Assembly: GCA_964462535.1 (NCBI GenBank)
Contig: CAYWXV010000097.1
Span: forward strand, 1-7,511
DNA from: CAYWXV01 sp964462535
Lineage (GTDB): Bacteria > Bacteroidota > Ignavibacteria > OLB7
Direction: 5' to 3'
DNA length: 7,511 nucleotides
Positions 6,910-7,511 of the stretch are shown here, piece by piece; position 1 is the stretch's first letter; the number at the start of each line of letters is the position of its first letter. The position numbers and the translations under genes were made by a program. The notes beneath the pieces were generated by a model, which saw only the letters and a list, made by a program, of their open reading frames with translations, searched no databases and was not told the DNA's origin.

Positions 6910-7440
6910 CTATTCACTCCATTTGCGAAGAAAATCACGTTGAGCCTCGGTTTCTGGAACCGGATAGGTAAGACCGGCTACGCTCCGCAGGTCGCGTAGG
7001 CGCTCCAGCACATCCAGATTCGTGGCCATTCCCTGACGAAGCAGGTAGCATCCGATCACCATTCCAGTTCGCCCCCTTCCCCCCCAGCAGTGAACGTAGA
7101 CGGTCTCTCCGGCCGCGTGCATTGCGTCGATTCTATCCAGAATTCCCTCAATGACACCATCCTCCGGAAGCCCCATATCCTGAATTGCATGCCGTTCCAT
7201 ACGGACCGCCACGCCACCCGCGCCTGCAAAACGATTCATGAGCTCCACATACGGGATGAACGCATTCCCCTCATGATCTACTTCACCCGCCTGCATCAGA
7301 TTGATGACGTTCCGAACACCGACCTCCACCAGTCCTTTAACTCGTTTCTCCATCTCATCCTGATCGTGAGGATGACCAGGGTATGGTCCGGCGAGGAGTC
7401 GGCCCGGGATGACCCAGTAGGTACCGTGAAAGGGCTCCAT
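6910..7440 (-). CDS. Dual-specificity/tyrosine phosphatase-like protein
   Basis: The product is 176 aa, probably cytoplasmic, with no signal peptide. The catalytic loop is H117-C118-W-G-G-R-G-R124-T-G, a clear HCX5R motif: C118 would be the nucleophile forming the phosphocysteine and R124 would bind phosphate. D88 in HAIQDMGLPED is the likely general acid. The N-terminal WVIPGRLLAGPYPG (9-22) and the C-terminal PVPETEAQRDFLRKW (160-174) are typical of small bacterial DSP-like phosphatases, and the length fits one such domain. The substrate cannot be read from sequence; phosphotyrosine, phosphoserine/threonine or a non-protein phosphate are all possible. ATG 7440 is the first start after an in-frame TAG two codons upstream; no Shine-Dalgarno is evident. 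The active-site codons contain a G7 run (C7 at 7079-7085) and a G5 run (7072-7076). Stop is TAG. Confidence 0.93.
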   Translation of the reverse strand: MEPFHGTYWVIPGRLLAGPYPGHPHDQDEMEKRVKGLVEVGVRNVINLMQAGEVDHEGNAFIPYVELMNRFAGAGGVAVRMERHAIQDMGLPEDGVIEGILDRIDAMHAAGETVYVHCWGGRGRTGMVIGCYLLRQGMATNLDVLERLRDLRSVAGLTYPVPETEAQRDFLRKWSE

Positions 7441-7511
7441 AGACTATGATTTCGTGATTTCATGACAGACATGATTCTGCGGATCTCGTTGAGATTCCTT
7501 CATCCTTGCTC
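7441..7511 (-). other. Region upstream of the phosphatase, possibly the end of another minus-strand gene
   Basis: In the phosphatase frame the minus strand is open from the window edge to a TAG at 7446-7444, ending in ...HEITKS, only 3 nt before the phosphatase start. If real, a preceding gene would be tightly coupled to the phosphatase. A second minus frame is also open for about 16 codons. The stretch is too short to decide between a gene end and a leader, and no promoter box was recognised. Confidence 0.2.
7447..7462. repeat. Two tandem copies of an 8-bp unit, TGATTTCR
   Basis: TGATTTCG (7447-7454) is followed directly by TGATTTCA (7455-7462) and then by TGA, the start of a third unit. 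It lies immediately upstream of the phosphatase gene. It may be a fragment of a dispersed intergenic short tandem repeat, but two copies are weak evidence. Confidence 0.4.

Noticed and set aside
1..7511. CRISPR array, tRNA, rRNA, insertion sequence or defence system
   Set aside because: I saw no regularly spaced repeats, tRNA-like cloverleaf, rRNA-like stretch, transposase or terminal inverted repeats, and no nuclease, helicase or toxin-type proteins.

Overview
The window is GC-rich and carries one very long secreted protein that ends in a type IX secretion system (T9SS) C-terminal sorting domain. That system is confined to the Bacteroidota–Chlorobiota group. High GC together with a T9SS tail points to a GC-rich lineage in that group, such as Kapabacteria, Ignavibacteria or Rhodothermia-like bacteria. 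This placement is an inference from gene content and base composition; no phylogenetic marker gene is present.

Layout. Positions 1-144 are a leader or intergenic stretch with a Shine-Dalgarno sequence for the first gene. Positions 145-5340 encode a 1731-residue exported protein: signal peptide, a glycoside-hydrolase-like barrel apparently interrupted by a beta-rich insertion, beta-rich modules, a propeller-like repeat region and the T9SS tail. A strong hairpin (5376-5405) ends this unit. A 109-nt gap follows, holding a two-part inverted repeat (5449-5509) that would bury the ribosome binding site of the next gene. Positions 5515-6165 encode a lipoprotein of unrecognised function, and 6277-6828 a small outer-membrane beta-barrel protein. 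Four tandem 7-bp units forming a canonical G-quadruplex motif (6831-6858) come directly after the barrel gene. A convergent, probably bidirectional terminator (6877-6908) then separates it from a minus-strand dual-specificity/tyrosine phosphatase-like gene (6910-7440). The last 71 nt hold a two-copy 8-bp repeat and possibly the end of another minus-strand gene.

How the genes relate. The three plus-strand genes all encode envelope or surface products: one T9SS cargo, one lipoprotein and one outer-membrane barrel. The lipoprotein and barrel genes may share a transcript, because no convincing terminator lies in the 111 nt between them. The phosphatase is cytoplasmic and shows no evident link to them beyond the shared terminator. 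No mobile element, CRISPR array, tRNA or rRNA was seen. I see no clear multi-gene defence or biosynthetic system. The least explained items are the giant surface protein, the hairpin over the lipoprotein ribosome binding site, and the G-rich heptamer repeat.
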